Shown: piece by piece, positions 1 through 6,420 of the stretch | Numbering within the stretch: position 1 is the stretch's first letter | How the letters are laid out: each line of letters opens with the position of its first letter | Assembly (NCBI GenBank): GCA_003520455.1 | Contig: DOUV01000612.1 | Location: 1 to 8,487, forward strand | From: Chloroflexota bacterium | GTDB taxonomy: Bacteria; Chloroflexota; Anaerolineae; Ardenticatenales; Ardenticatenaceae | Reading direction: 5' to 3' | DNA length: 8,487 bases | Made by a program: the position numbers and the translations under genes | Notes under the pieces: generated by a model | The model's input: only the letters and a program-made list of their open reading frames with translations | The model's database searches: none | Told to the model about the DNA's origin: nothing

Positions 1-127
1 CGGGGGAGGCTGGCGGTGGCCGCCGGATCATCCGATCCGGCGGGAACGGGTGGCTGACACGCTGGCCGGGGTCGGGGGAGGCTGGCGGTGGCCGCCGGAT
101 CTGACGATGCGGCGGGAACAGGGAGGG
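1..127. repeat. Two-copy repeat, 72-bp period, each copy with a GC-rich palindrome
   Basis: The first 29 bases recur exactly at 73-101, giving a period of 72. Similarity continues, with mismatches, through the shared GGCGGGAAC at 39-47 and 111-119. Copy 1 contains a perfect inverted repeat, CCGCCGGATC (20-29) and GATCCGGCGG (34-43), separated by four bases. Copy 2 has the same arms at 92-101 and 106-115 with one mismatch in the right arm. The repeat starts at the window edge, so more copies may lie to the left. No T-tract follows either hairpin, which argues against a simple intrinsic terminator. It could be a REP-like intergenic palindrome or a short tandem array downstream of the preceding gene. 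The repetition and pairing are seen directly; the role is unknown. Confidence 0.8.
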
Positions 128-264
128 GAGGAGGTGGGCCGCATGGCGGGCCGGGATCGGGGGGTGCGAACCGCCCGGCCCCCACCCGCGCCTTCAGGGC
201 CAGGCCTCCACCACCTTCGCCCTCCGTCTGCGCCCTCCCTGACGGTTGAGCCGCCCGGCACCCC
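128..264. other. GC-rich intergenic stretch, nothing recognised
   Basis: This stretch separates the left-edge repeats from the promoter of the regulator. It is GC-rich and pyrimidine-biased in its second half. Open frames cross it on both strands, but they have low-complexity Arg/Pro/Gly compositions with no family resemblance, and they also run through the repeats. I see no RNA gene, terminator or credible coding sequence. Together with its flanks, the whole of 1-328 lacks a gene. Confidence 0.55.
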
Positions 265-277
265 AGGGAAAATCCCT
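265..277. promoter_or_regulatory. Small inverted repeat upstream of the -35 (possible operator)
   Basis: AGGGA (265-269) and TCCCT (273-277) form a perfect 5-bp inverted repeat around AAA, ending one base before the -35 region. A second short palindrome, ATTG-A-CAAT (278-286), overlaps the -35 itself. TetR-family repressors bind palindromes around their own promoters, so either could be part of the operator for the adjacent regulator. Both are short and can occur by chance; the assignment is inference. Confidence 0.3.
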
Positions 278-278
278 A

Positions 279-307
279 TTGACAATGGCCACAGAATATG
301 GTGAAAT
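279..307 (+). promoter_or_regulatory. Putative sigma-70 type promoter for the operon
   Basis: A consensus -35 hexamer TTGACA lies at 279-284. After a 17-base spacer comes TGAAAT at 302-307, which matches four of six -10 consensus positions. The pair sits directly ahead of the ribosome-binding site of the first gene, in a locally AT-richer patch within GC-rich DNA. This would give a short leader before the regulator start at 329. The -35 match is strong and the -10 is mediocre; an alternative -10 one base further downstream cannot be excluded. Confidence 0.5.
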
Positions 308-314
308 AGAACTT

Positions 315-323
315 GAGAGGTGA
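315..323 (+). promoter_or_regulatory. Ribosome-binding site that sets the TetR start at 329
   Basis: GAGAGGTGA at 315-323 is a strong Shine-Dalgarno match and lies five bases before GTG 329. The upstream in-frame GTG at 320 falls inside this site, so it cannot use it. The start at 329 is therefore preferred. Confidence 0.6.
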
Positions 324-328
324 ATCAG

Positions 329-982
329 GTGTCAACTTCTGCCCGAGAGAACCGGATCACAAATCCAGCCACTCCCCGTGGCCAGCAGACCCGCCAAGGG
401 CTCCTCGATGCCGCCGAGGCTGTTTTCGGAGAGAAAGGGTTCGAGCGGGCATCCATTGTGGAGATCACCCGGCGAGCCGGCGTCGCCCAGGGAACCTTCT
501 ACGTTTATTTCCCCGACAAAAAGGCCGTCTTTACTGAGTTGGTCAAGGAACTCAGCCACCGGCTGCGCCGGGAGATTGCTGAGGCGGTTGGAGGGCTCCC
601 GGACCGGCTGGAAGTCGAACGCGTTGGCTTCAGAGTGTTCTTCAACTTTATTCATAACCATCGCAACATGTACAAAATTGTACGCCAGGCAGAGTTCGTG
701 GATGAGGAACTCTTTCGATGGTACTATCGGCGCTTTGCGGAAGGATACGTCCGAGGGCTGGAGCGAGCGATGGAGGCGGAGCAAATCCGCAGCCTCGATT
801 CGGAGTTTCTGGCCTATTGCCTGATGGGGATCGGCGACTTCCTCGGGATGCGCTGGATCCTTTGGAGAGACGAAGGTCTGCCGGACGAGATCCTTGAGAA
901 CATGATCGCGTTCATCCACAGTGGAATGGCCCTTCGCCCACTTGCGGGGGGCAACCCAAAATCCCCGGAGCAAGCACAATGA
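329..982 (+). CDS. TetR/AcrR-family transcriptional regulator
   Basis: This is a DNA-binding repressor-type protein of 217 residues, a usual TetR length. The N-terminal domain (about residues 20-65) has the classic TetR helix-turn-helix pattern: an 'LLDAAEAVFGEKGFE' helix, then 'IVEITRRAGVAQGTFYVYF' with the recognition helix, then a DKK turn. The remainder is all-helical and divergent, as expected for a ligand-binding and dimerisation domain. The GTG start at 329 is chosen for its Shine-Dalgarno site; a GTG three codons upstream is the alternative. The stop overlaps the start of the hydrolase (ATGA, 979-982), so the regulator is co-transcribed with and probably translationally coupled to the pathway genes. 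It likely controls its own promoter and the whole operon in response to a pathway acid or acyl-CoA. The family call is secure; the ligand is unknown. Confidence 0.93.
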   Translation: MSTSARENRITNPATPRGQQTRQGLLDAAEAVFGEKGFERASIVEITRRAGVAQGTFYVYFPDKKAVFTELVKELSHRLRREIAEAVGGLPDRLEVERVGFRVFFNFIHNHRNMYKIVRQAEFVDEELFRWYYRRFAEGYVRGLERAMEAEQIRSLDSEFLAYCLMGIGDFLGMRWILWRDEGLPDEILENMIAFIHSGMALRPLAGGNPKSPEQAQ

Positions 983-2055
983 CATCAGCCTTGCAGAACG
1001 AGATTTCGTCCAGAATGATTTCTACACCCCGCCTGAAGATCCACCTGCGGATCAAGGGCCGCGACCAGGGGGCACCGGTATTGTTCGTCCACGGGAATGT
1101 CTCCTCATCCGCCTTCTGGGATGAAACGCTGGCCGCGCTCCCGTCCGACTTTCTCGGTCTCGCACCCGATTTGCGGGGGTACGGCGACTCCGAGCCAGGA
1201 CCGTTGGACGCGACGCGCGGCTTACGGGATTTCTCGGACGACCTGCGCGGCCTCGTGGAAACCCTGAAGCTCACCGCAGGCGGCCGCACACTCCACCTGG
1301 TGGGCTGGTCAGTGGGCGGTGGGATCATCATGCAGTACGCGATCGACCACCCCGACGATGTGGCCTCGCTTGTGTTGGTGAACCCGGTCTCACCCTACGG
1401 CTTCGGCGGAACGAAGGATGAGGCAGGCACTCCTTGCTGGTCCGATTACGCTGGCTCCGGTGGGGGAACGGCCAATCCCGAGTTTGTGCAGCGCCTCGCG
1501 GCCGGCGACCGGAGCGAAGAGAGCCCCCTCTCCCCCCGCAACGTGATGAATGCGTTCTACTACAAGCCCCCATTCCGCGTCGCGCCTGAGGTGGAAGAGC
1601 GCTTCGTCTCAGCGCTCCTGAGCACCAGGATCGGCGATCCGAGCTATCCCGGTGATATGACGCCTTCTGAGAATTGGCCGTCCGTCGCGCCGGGGACGAT
1701 GGGTATGAACAACGCCATCTCCCCCAAATACCTGAACCTCAGCGGTCTCACCCAGATCACGCCGAAGCCGGCCGTGCTGTGGGTCCGCGGAGCCGACGAC
1801 CAAATCGTGTCCGATACCTCATTCTTCGACTTTGGCTACCTTGGCCAGATCGGCGCGGTGCCTGGCTGGCCGGGTGCAGAAATCTACCCGCCGCAGGCGA
1901 TGGTCGCTCAGACGCGCGCTGTTCTCGAAACCTATCGGGCGAACGGCGGGCAGTATCGTGAGGAAGTCATCAGCGACTGTGGCCACTCCCCTCACATCGA
2001 GCACCCCCACCTCTTTCGCGAACTCGTCTTCGCTTTCCTCAAGGAGCAGGGCTGA
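979..2055 (+). CDS. Alpha/beta-hydrolase fold protein (esterase or C-C/thioester hydrolase)
   Basis: A predicted 358-residue cytoplasmic serine hydrolase of the alpha/beta-hydrolase fold. Visible landmarks are the oxyanion-hole HGN motif (H38-G39-N40), 'PDLRGYGDS' (63-71) typical of the family, the nucleophile elbow G-W-S-V-G with Ser111, a likely acid Asp274 within 'GADDQIV', and the catalytic His336 in 'CGHSPHIE'. The full Ser-Asp-His triad is therefore present. It is longer than the usual 270-300 residues because of an extended lid region between about residues 145 and 255, which would shape substrate choice. There is no signal peptide. The start at 979 overlaps the TetR stop and has GGAG eight bases upstream; Met13 is a less likely alternative. 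In an acyl-CoA operon it may release an acid from an ester or lactone, or cleave a ring-opened dione or a CoA thioester. The exact substrate cannot be read from sequence. Confidence 0.9.
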   Translation: MTSALQNEISSRMISTPRLKIHLRIKGRDQGAPVLFVHGNVSSSAFWDETLAALPSDFLGLAPDLRGYGDSEPGPLDATRGLRDFSDDLRGLVETLKLTAGGRTLHLVGWSVGGGIIMQYAIDHPDDVASLVLVNPVSPYGFGGTKDEAGTPCWSDYAGSGGGTANPEFVQRLAAGDRSEESPLSPRNVMNAFYYKPPFRVAPEVEERFVSALLSTRIGDPSYPGDMTPSENWPSVAPGTMGMNNAISPKYLNLSGLTQITPKPAVLWVRGADDQIVSDTSFFDFGYLGQIGAVPGWPGAEIYPPQAMVAQTRAVLETYRANGGQYREEVISDCGHSPHIEHPHLFRELVFAFLKEQG

Positions 2056-2123
2056 GGGCGCCGAGGTGCTCCCTGTTGGTATGCGTTCCAGGTAGGAGTT
2101 CTTGTCAAATAACGAGGTTCTCT

Positions 2124-3122
2124 ATGGGGCGGTATGCAACGATCGCGGGGACCGGTCGCTATGTGCCTGAACGGGTGCTGACGAACGCGGATCTGGATGA
2201 GATGCTTGGCGAGCCGGTCGGTGAGTGGCTGGTAGAAAATGTGGGCATCGAAGAGCGTCACGTGATGGCTGACACTGAGACGACGTCCGATATGGCGGTG
2301 GTAGCCTCTCGGCAAGCGTTAGCACGAGCAGGAATCAGCGCCGCCGAGTTGGATTTGATCATCGTCGCCACAGACACCCCCGACTACATCAGCCCGGCGA
2401 CTGCTTCCGTGGTGCAGGCTAAGCTGGGCGCTCGCGACGCGGGCACCTACGATATCAATTGCGCCTGCGCGGCGTGGGTGACCGGCCTGGATGCCGCTGG
2501 GAAGTACATCGCCACTGATTCCGACTACGATCATATCCTTCTGGTAGGCGCCTACGGGATGACCCGGTTCGTGGATTGGACGGATAAGTACACCTGCACC
2601 CTCTTCGCCGATGGCGCAGGTGCGGTGGTGCTGAAGGCCGGTGACGAACCTGGCGTTCTGGCGGGAGGGCTCCTGGCGAGCGGGGAATACCACAATGCGC
2701 TTGGCATCTACACCGGCGGCACCTCCCTGCCGGCCACCCTCGAGGTGATCCGCGCGCAGGGGAAGCCGCGGGTTCAGTTTGTCCGTAAGTTCCCGGCCAC
2801 CTTCAACACTGAGCACTGGCCTCCACTGGTCCGCAAGGTGCTTGCGAAGGCCGGGCTGGGCCTGGACGACGTGGCACTCTTTCTCTTCACCCAACTCAAC
2901 CTGCGCACTATCGAGGCAACCATGGCGACCCTCGACCAGCCGATGTCTAAGACCCACTGGATCATGGACAAGTGGGGCTATACCGGCTCGGCCTGCATCC
3001 CGATGGCCCTGGATGACGCCCTCGAGCAGCGCACGCTCCAACGCGGCGACTACGTCGTCTTCTGTGCCAGTGGCGGCGGCCTGGCGATGGCCGCGGCGGT
3101 CGCCCGCTGGACGCTGGGATAG
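2124..3122 (+). CDS. FabH-like (KAS III family) condensing enzyme with an atypical active site
   Basis: A 332-residue thiolase-fold protein close in length to FabH (E. coli, 317). FabH landmarks are visible throughout: 'TNADLDEMLGEPVGEWLV' and 'GIEERH' near the N-terminus, 'DINCACAAW' with Cys115 at the nucleophile position, 'FADGAGAVVL' in mid-protein, and 'ASGGG' near the C-terminus. The other catalytic positions are changed. FabH 'HQANLR' reads 'TQLNLR' here, putting Thr256 at the His site, and FabH 'HGNTSAAS' reads 'WGYTGSAC', putting Tyr286 at the Asn site. The CoA-phosphate-binding Arg36 of FabH corresponds to Asn39. Standard FabH decarboxylative condensation therefore looks unlikely; an acyltransferase, thiolase-like or partner-dependent role is possible. 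The start at 2124 has GAGG six bases upstream and matches the family N-terminus; a TTG at 2076 would add an unrelated extension. A lone copy in an acyl-CoA operon points away from housekeeping fatty-acid initiation. Confidence 0.88.
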   Translation: MGRYATIAGTGRYVPERVLTNADLDEMLGEPVGEWLVENVGIEERHVMADTETTSDMAVVASRQALARAGISAAELDLIIVATDTPDYISPATASVVQAKLGARDAGTYDINCACAAWVTGLDAAGKYIATDSDYDHILLVGAYGMTRFVDWTDKYTCTLFADGAGAVVLKAGDEPGVLAGGLLASGEYHNALGIYTGGTSLPATLEVIRAQGKPRVQFVRKFPATFNTEHWPPLVRKVLAKAGLGLDDVALFLFTQLNLRTIEATMATLDQPMSKTHWIMDKWGYTGSACIPMALDDALEQRTLQRGDYVVFCASGGGLAMAAAVARWTLG

Positions 3123-3132
3123 TCTCGCGGGC

Positions 3133-3181
3133 TGAGTTTTGAGAGCGGGACTGAATCCGGGCACTCGAACTTCAAAACTCA
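3133..3181. repeat. 10-bp perfect inverted repeat in the gap before the first ligase
   Basis: TGAGTTTTGA at 3133-3142 is exactly complementary to TCAAAACTCA at 3172-3181, with 29 bases between the arms. It occupies most of the 83-base gap between the FabH-like gene and the first ligase. The second arm ends 13 bases ahead of the ligase ribosome-binding site. There is no T-run after it, so it is not a canonical intrinsic terminator. It could be an mRNA stem affecting stability or partial read-through, or a protein-binding palindrome for an internal control point. The pairing is seen; the function is inferred. Confidence 0.5.
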
Positions 3182-3193
3182 CCCCGGCGGTTC

Positions 3194-3200
3194 GAGGTGG
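3194..3200 (+). promoter_or_regulatory. Ribosome-binding site that sets the first ligase start at 3206
   Basis: GAGGTGG at 3194-3200 lies five bases before ATG 3206. The in-frame GTG at 3197 is inside the site and would leave no ribosome-binding sequence of its own, so ATG 3206 is preferred. Confidence 0.6.
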
Positions 3201-3205
3201 AGATT

Positions 3206-4738
3206 ATGTACGTTGGGGATTGGATGGGGCGGGCGGCCCTCTATTGGCCCGAGAATGCGGCCGTGGTAGATGTGGCGAAGGGGGAGCGCGGCCGGTTCAG
3301 CTATCGTGAGCTGAACGACCGGGCTAATCGGCTGGCCAACTGGCTGCGGAATGAGGCCGGCGTGCAGAAGGGTGACCGGGTGGGGATCGTGGCTCACAAC
3401 GGGGTGGAGTACCTCGATTCCTTCTTCGCCTGCGGCAAACTGGGCGCCATCTTCGTGCCCTACAACTGGCGGCTGCACCCTCGCGAGTTGGCCGATCTGG
3501 TAACGCAGACCCTTCCCACGGTTCTCCTCTTCTCGGATGACTTCAAGACCACCATCGCCCAAATGGTGGTCGAGTGCCCCGCGGTGATGCATTGGCTGCA
3601 TCTCGGTGGGGCCGGCGTCGAGGGGAGCCGCGATTTCGAGGCCACCCTACAGCGTTCCAGTCGTGAGCCGATCAGCGAGCCCAGCGTTACTGAGGAGGAC
3701 ATCGTCTGCCTCCTCTTCACGGGTGGGACGACAGGGCTTGCCAAAGCCGCCCAGATCTCCCACCGCATGATTGTCTGGAACACCCTCAACACCGTCGTCC
3801 ACGAACTCAACCGCGACGATGTCACCATCACGCACACGCCTATGTTCCACACGGGTGGCCTCCTGGTCTACACGGTCCCTCTCCTCACCATCGGGGGCCG
3901 AGTCGTGATCATGCGACAGTGGAATCCTGACCGGATGCTGGAACTCATCGAACGCGAGCGAGTGACGATGTTTTTTTGCGTCCCCACGCAATACCAGATG
4001 ATGCTCCAATCGCCCCGCTTCCGCGAGACGGATTTCTCCAGCGTGCGCTTTCAGACCAGCGGAGGGGCGCCTCTGCCGGTGCCGTTGATCAAAGCCTGGC
4101 GGGCAGTGCACGATGTACCCTTCAAACAGGGCTTCGGAATGACTGAGTTCGGGCCCGGCATCTTCAGCATGGGGCCTGAGTATGCCGAGACCAAGGCGGG
4201 CTCGATTGGCCGGCCCAACTATTTCGTGGATGCGCGGATCGTCGATGACGACAACCGGCCTGTCCCGGTAGGAGCAGTGGGCGAGCTGGTGCTCAAGGGC
4301 CCCTCCATGTGCTCCGGCTACTTCAACAATCCCCAGGCGACGGCTGAGGCGATCGATGGCGCGGGCTGGTTCCACACCGGTGACCTGGCCTCCATAGACG
4401 AGGACAGATTCTACTTCATCGTCGATCGCAAGAAAGATATGTTCATCTCGGGTGGGGAGAATGTGTATCCGGCCGAGATCGAGAAGCTGCTCTACGAGCA
4501 CCCGGCGATTCACATGTGCGCAGTCATCGGTGTGCCCGACGAGACATGGGGTGAGGTGGGCAAGGCCTGCGTCATTCTCAAGCCTGGTGCGACCGCCTCG
4601 GAAGAAGACCTGATCGAGTTCTTGCGGCTCCGTTTGGCCCGCTACAAAGTGCCGAAGCGCGTCGAGTTCTTGAAGGAGTTCCCCGTCTCCCCGGCCGGGA
4701 AAATTCTCAAACGCGAGCTCAGGAAGCAGTTCCTGTAG
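3206..4738 (+). CDS. Acyl-CoA synthetase (AMP-forming, ANL superfamily), copy 1
   Basis: Predicted to activate a carboxylic acid through an acyl-adenylate to its CoA thioester, using ATP, in the cytoplasm. The protein is 510 residues, the size of short FadD13-like ligases. Landmarks in order: N-terminal 'FSYRELNDRANRLANWL'; the ATP P-loop 'TGGTTGLAK' (172-180), with Ala where Pro is commonest; 'QGFGMTEFGPG'; the adenylate-binding Asp393 in 'TGD'; the hinge stretch 'VDRKKDMFISGGENVYP'; and the A10 catalytic Lys499 in 'SPAGKILKREL'. All key residues are present, so it should be active. The ATG at 3206 is chosen by its Shine-Dalgarno site. It is followed 48 bases later by a diverged paralogue, which suggests two different acid substrates or intermediates. 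Chain length or ring specificity cannot be read from the sequence. Confidence 0.94.
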   Translation: MYVGDWMGRAALYWPENAAVVDVAKGERGRFSYRELNDRANRLANWLRNEAGVQKGDRVGIVAHNGVEYLDSFFACGKLGAIFVPYNWRLHPRELADLVTQTLPTVLLFSDDFKTTIAQMVVECPAVMHWLHLGGAGVEGSRDFEATLQRSSREPISEPSVTEEDIVCLLFTGGTTGLAKAAQISHRMIVWNTLNTVVHELNRDDVTITHTPMFHTGGLLVYTVPLLTIGGRVVIMRQWNPDRMLELIERERVTMFFCVPTQYQMMLQSPRFRETDFSSVRFQTSGGAPLPVPLIKAWRAVHDVPFKQGFGMTEFGPGIFSMGPEYAETKAGSIGRPNYFVDARIVDDDNRPVPVGAVGELVLKGPSMCSGYFNNPQATAEAIDGAGWFHTGDLASIDEDRFYFIVDRKKDMFISGGENVYPAEIEKLLYEHPAIHMCAVIGVPDETWGEVGKACVILKPGATASEEDLIEFLRLRLARYKVPKRVEFLKEFPVSPAGKILKRELRKQFL

Positions 4739-4749
4739 TGCACTCAGCT

Positions 4750-4766
4750 CCTCAGTTCCCCTGAGG
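4750..4766. other. Small hairpin between the two ligase genes
   Basis: CCTCAG (4750-4755) and CTGAGG (4761-4766) form a perfect 6-bp stem with a five-base loop in the 48-base gap between the ligases. It lies six bases before the GGAGGG ribosome-binding site (4773-4778) of the second ligase. There is no T-tract, so termination is unlikely; a minor effect on processing or translation is possible. The short stem may be chance. Confidence 0.3.
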
Positions 4767-4786
4767 TAAGGTGGAGGGTCGCTTCG

Positions 4787-6334
4787 ATGTACACATTCGA
4801 CTGGCTGGTCAGGCGGGCCGAATTGGCGCCTGACAGGGTGGCTCTCGTGGATGCGGCCACGGGCCGCGAGTTTACCTATGCACAGTTCAACGAACGGGCG
4901 AGTCGCTTTGCCGAGTTTCTCCGTGACGAATGGAGAATCCAGCCGGGCGACCGGATCGCGATCCTCGCCCATAACAGCTCAAACTACTTCGAGATCCTGT
5001 ATGGCTGTGCCAAGATCGGGGCGATCCTGGTCCCGCTCAACTGGCGGCTGGCCATCCCAGAGCTGGAATACACCCTCAATGATTGCACTCCCCGAGCCCT
5101 GATCTATGATCCGGCCTTTGCCGCGACGGCGGAGGCCCTTCGCCACCCGATCGGAATCTCGCTGGCCATGACGCTCGGTCCCCAGCCGGCTGCAAACGAG
5201 TGGGCCTACGAGCAGGGGCTGGCGAGCGCCTCCGGCCAGCCCCTCATTATGCCACCGCGCAGCCTCGATGAAATCTGGTTCCTCCTCTACACGGCCGGGA
5301 CCACCGGCCGGCCCAAGGGAGTGCTGCAGACCTTCGCCATGGTCCTCTACAACGCGCTCAACATCGGCATGCCCATTGATCTGACCTCGAAGGATACCAC
5401 GCTCAACCTGTTGCCCTGCTTTCATACCGGTGGGCTCAACCTTTACGCGAATCCCACCTTTCATGTAGGCGGCACCGCCATCATTCAGCGCACCTTCGAC
5501 GCCGGCGAGACGTTACGCCTGTTGTCGGAGCGGGCGACAGTGTTTTTCGGGGTACCCGCCGTCTACCTCTTTCTGAGCCAGCATCCGGATTTCGAGAAGA
5601 CAGACCTCTCGCGGGTACGTTCCTGGGCTTGCGGCGGCGCTTCCATGCCGGTCAGCCTGCTGGAGACCTATGCCCGGCGCGGGATCCTGGTTCGGCAAGG
5701 CTTCGGCATGACCGAGACCGGTCCGACGGTCTTCTTGGTCGACGAGGCCCATGCCCTCAGCAAGATCGGCTCGGTCGGCAAACCACAACTGTACGTCGAG
5801 GTGCGCATCGCGGACCGGGACGGGCACGATGTCCTCCCCGGCGAGATGGGCGAGCTGCTGATCAAAGGTCCTGGTGTCACCCCCGGCTACTGGCACCTCC
5901 CGGACGTGACGGCCGAGACCATCACCGCTGGCTGGCTCCACTCCGGCGACGTCGCCCGGCGCGATGAGGACGGCTACTACTACATCGTGGACCGCTGGAA
6001 GGATATGTTCATCTCGGGGGGGGAAAATGTCTACCCCGCCGAGGTCGAGAACGTGCTCTACGCCCACCCGGCGATTGCCGAGGCCGCCGTGATCGGCGTG
6101 CCCGACTCGAAGTGGGGCGAAGTGGGACGAGCTGTCGTGGTGGTCAAAACCGGTCACATGCTGAGCGCGCAAGGGGTGATCGATTTCTGCGAGGGGAGGT
6201 TGGCCCGTTACAAGATCCCCAAATCGGCTGTGTTTGTCGGGGCCCTCCCCCGCAACGCCGCGGGCAAGGTCTTGAAGATGGAGTTGCGGAAGCAGTTTGG
6301 GGAGTCGAGCAATCCCGGCCGAGGTTTGCGGTGA
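4787..6334 (+). CDS. Acyl-CoA synthetase (AMP-forming, ANL superfamily), copy 2
   Basis: A second complete carboxylate-CoA ligase, 515 residues. Landmarks in order: 'FTYAQFNERASRFAEFL'; P-loop 'YTAGTTGRPKG' (168-178), close to the consensus; 'QGFGMTETGP'; Asp388 within 'SGD' (the family usually has TGD); 'VDRWKDMFISGGENVYP', where Trp replaces the more common Lys; and catalytic Lys494 in 'AAGKVLKMELR'. The start has GGAGGG eight bases upstream. It is clearly paralogous to the preceding ligase over the whole length. The hinge-region DNA is nearly identical between the two (around 4436-4486 and 6000-6050), but the substrate-pocket regions differ, so an old tandem duplication with specialisation is likely. 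The last dozen codons after 'LRKQF' are not conserved family sequence. It is probably active on a different acid from copy 1. Confidence 0.94.
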   Translation: MYTFDWLVRRAELAPDRVALVDAATGREFTYAQFNERASRFAEFLRDEWRIQPGDRIAILAHNSSNYFEILYGCAKIGAILVPLNWRLAIPELEYTLNDCTPRALIYDPAFAATAEALRHPIGISLAMTLGPQPAANEWAYEQGLASASGQPLIMPPRSLDEIWFLLYTAGTTGRPKGVLQTFAMVLYNALNIGMPIDLTSKDTTLNLLPCFHTGGLNLYANPTFHVGGTAIIQRTFDAGETLRLLSERATVFFGVPAVYLFLSQHPDFEKTDLSRVRSWACGGASMPVSLLETYARRGILVRQGFGMTETGPTVFLVDEAHALSKIGSVGKPQLYVEVRIADRDGHDVLPGEMGELLIKGPGVTPGYWHLPDVTAETITAGWLHSGDVARRDEDGYYYIVDRWKDMFISGGENVYPAEVENVLYAHPAIAEAAVIGVPDSKWGEVGRAVVVVKTGHMLSAQGVIDFCEGRLARYKIPKSAVFVGALPRNAAGKVLKMELRKQFGESSNPGRGLR

Positions 6335-6405
6335 GTCTGGTGGCAGGAAGCCGGGAGAACAAGCCGGCTCGTGCGACGGACAGAACGGTTGAACTCGGGT
6401 TGCTG

Positions 6406-6416
6406 GAGAGAGGGGG
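6406..6416 (+). promoter_or_regulatory. Ribosome-binding site that sets the MaoC hydratase start at 6421
   Basis: The purine run GAGAGAGGGGG (6406-6416) lies four bases before GTG 6421. It supports that start over the in-frame GTG at 6331, which overlaps the ligase stop as GTGA and has a weaker GAGG at 6321-6324. Confidence 0.45.
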
Positions 6417-6420
6417 CGGC

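Noticed and set aside
28..304. Overlapping open frames on both strands across the left non-coding stretch
   Set aside because: They are Arg/Pro/Gly-rich, cross the repeat and the promoter, lack convincing ribosome-binding sites and resemble no family; typical of GC-rich non-coding DNA.
2076..2123. Possible 16-codon N-terminal extension of the FabH-like protein from a TTG
   Set aside because: The extension does not fit the family N-terminus, and ATG 2124 has a properly spaced GAGG.
2056..2123. Internal promoter or terminator before the FabH-like gene
   Set aside because: TTGTCA at 2102-2107 would put its -10 inside the coding sequence, and no stem with a T-tract is visible in the gap.
2319..3182. 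Minus-strand frame of 287 codons opposite the FabH-like gene, and similar antisense frames at 332-985, 5513-6172, 6208-6984 and 7807-8418
   Set aside because: All mirror confident + strand genes, and their translations show no domain features.
3647..4972. Long open frame on the minus strand (441 codons) opposite the two ligases
   Set aside because: It is antisense to clearly conserved ligase domains and has no recognisable motif; long antisense frames are common in GC-rich genes.
6016..6023. Run of eight G in the second ligase as a possible phase-variation or error site
   Set aside because: The frame is intact across it and encodes the conserved SGGEN motif, so it looks like codon-choice coincidence; the seven-T run at 3971-3977 is dismissed for the same reason.
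6331..6420. GTG 6331 start for the MaoC hydratase, overlapping the ligase stop
   Set aside because: It is possible, since GTGA coupling and a GAGG are present. It would add 30 unconserved residues, however, whereas GTG 6421 has a stronger purine run and reproduces PhaJ length and catalytic numbering.
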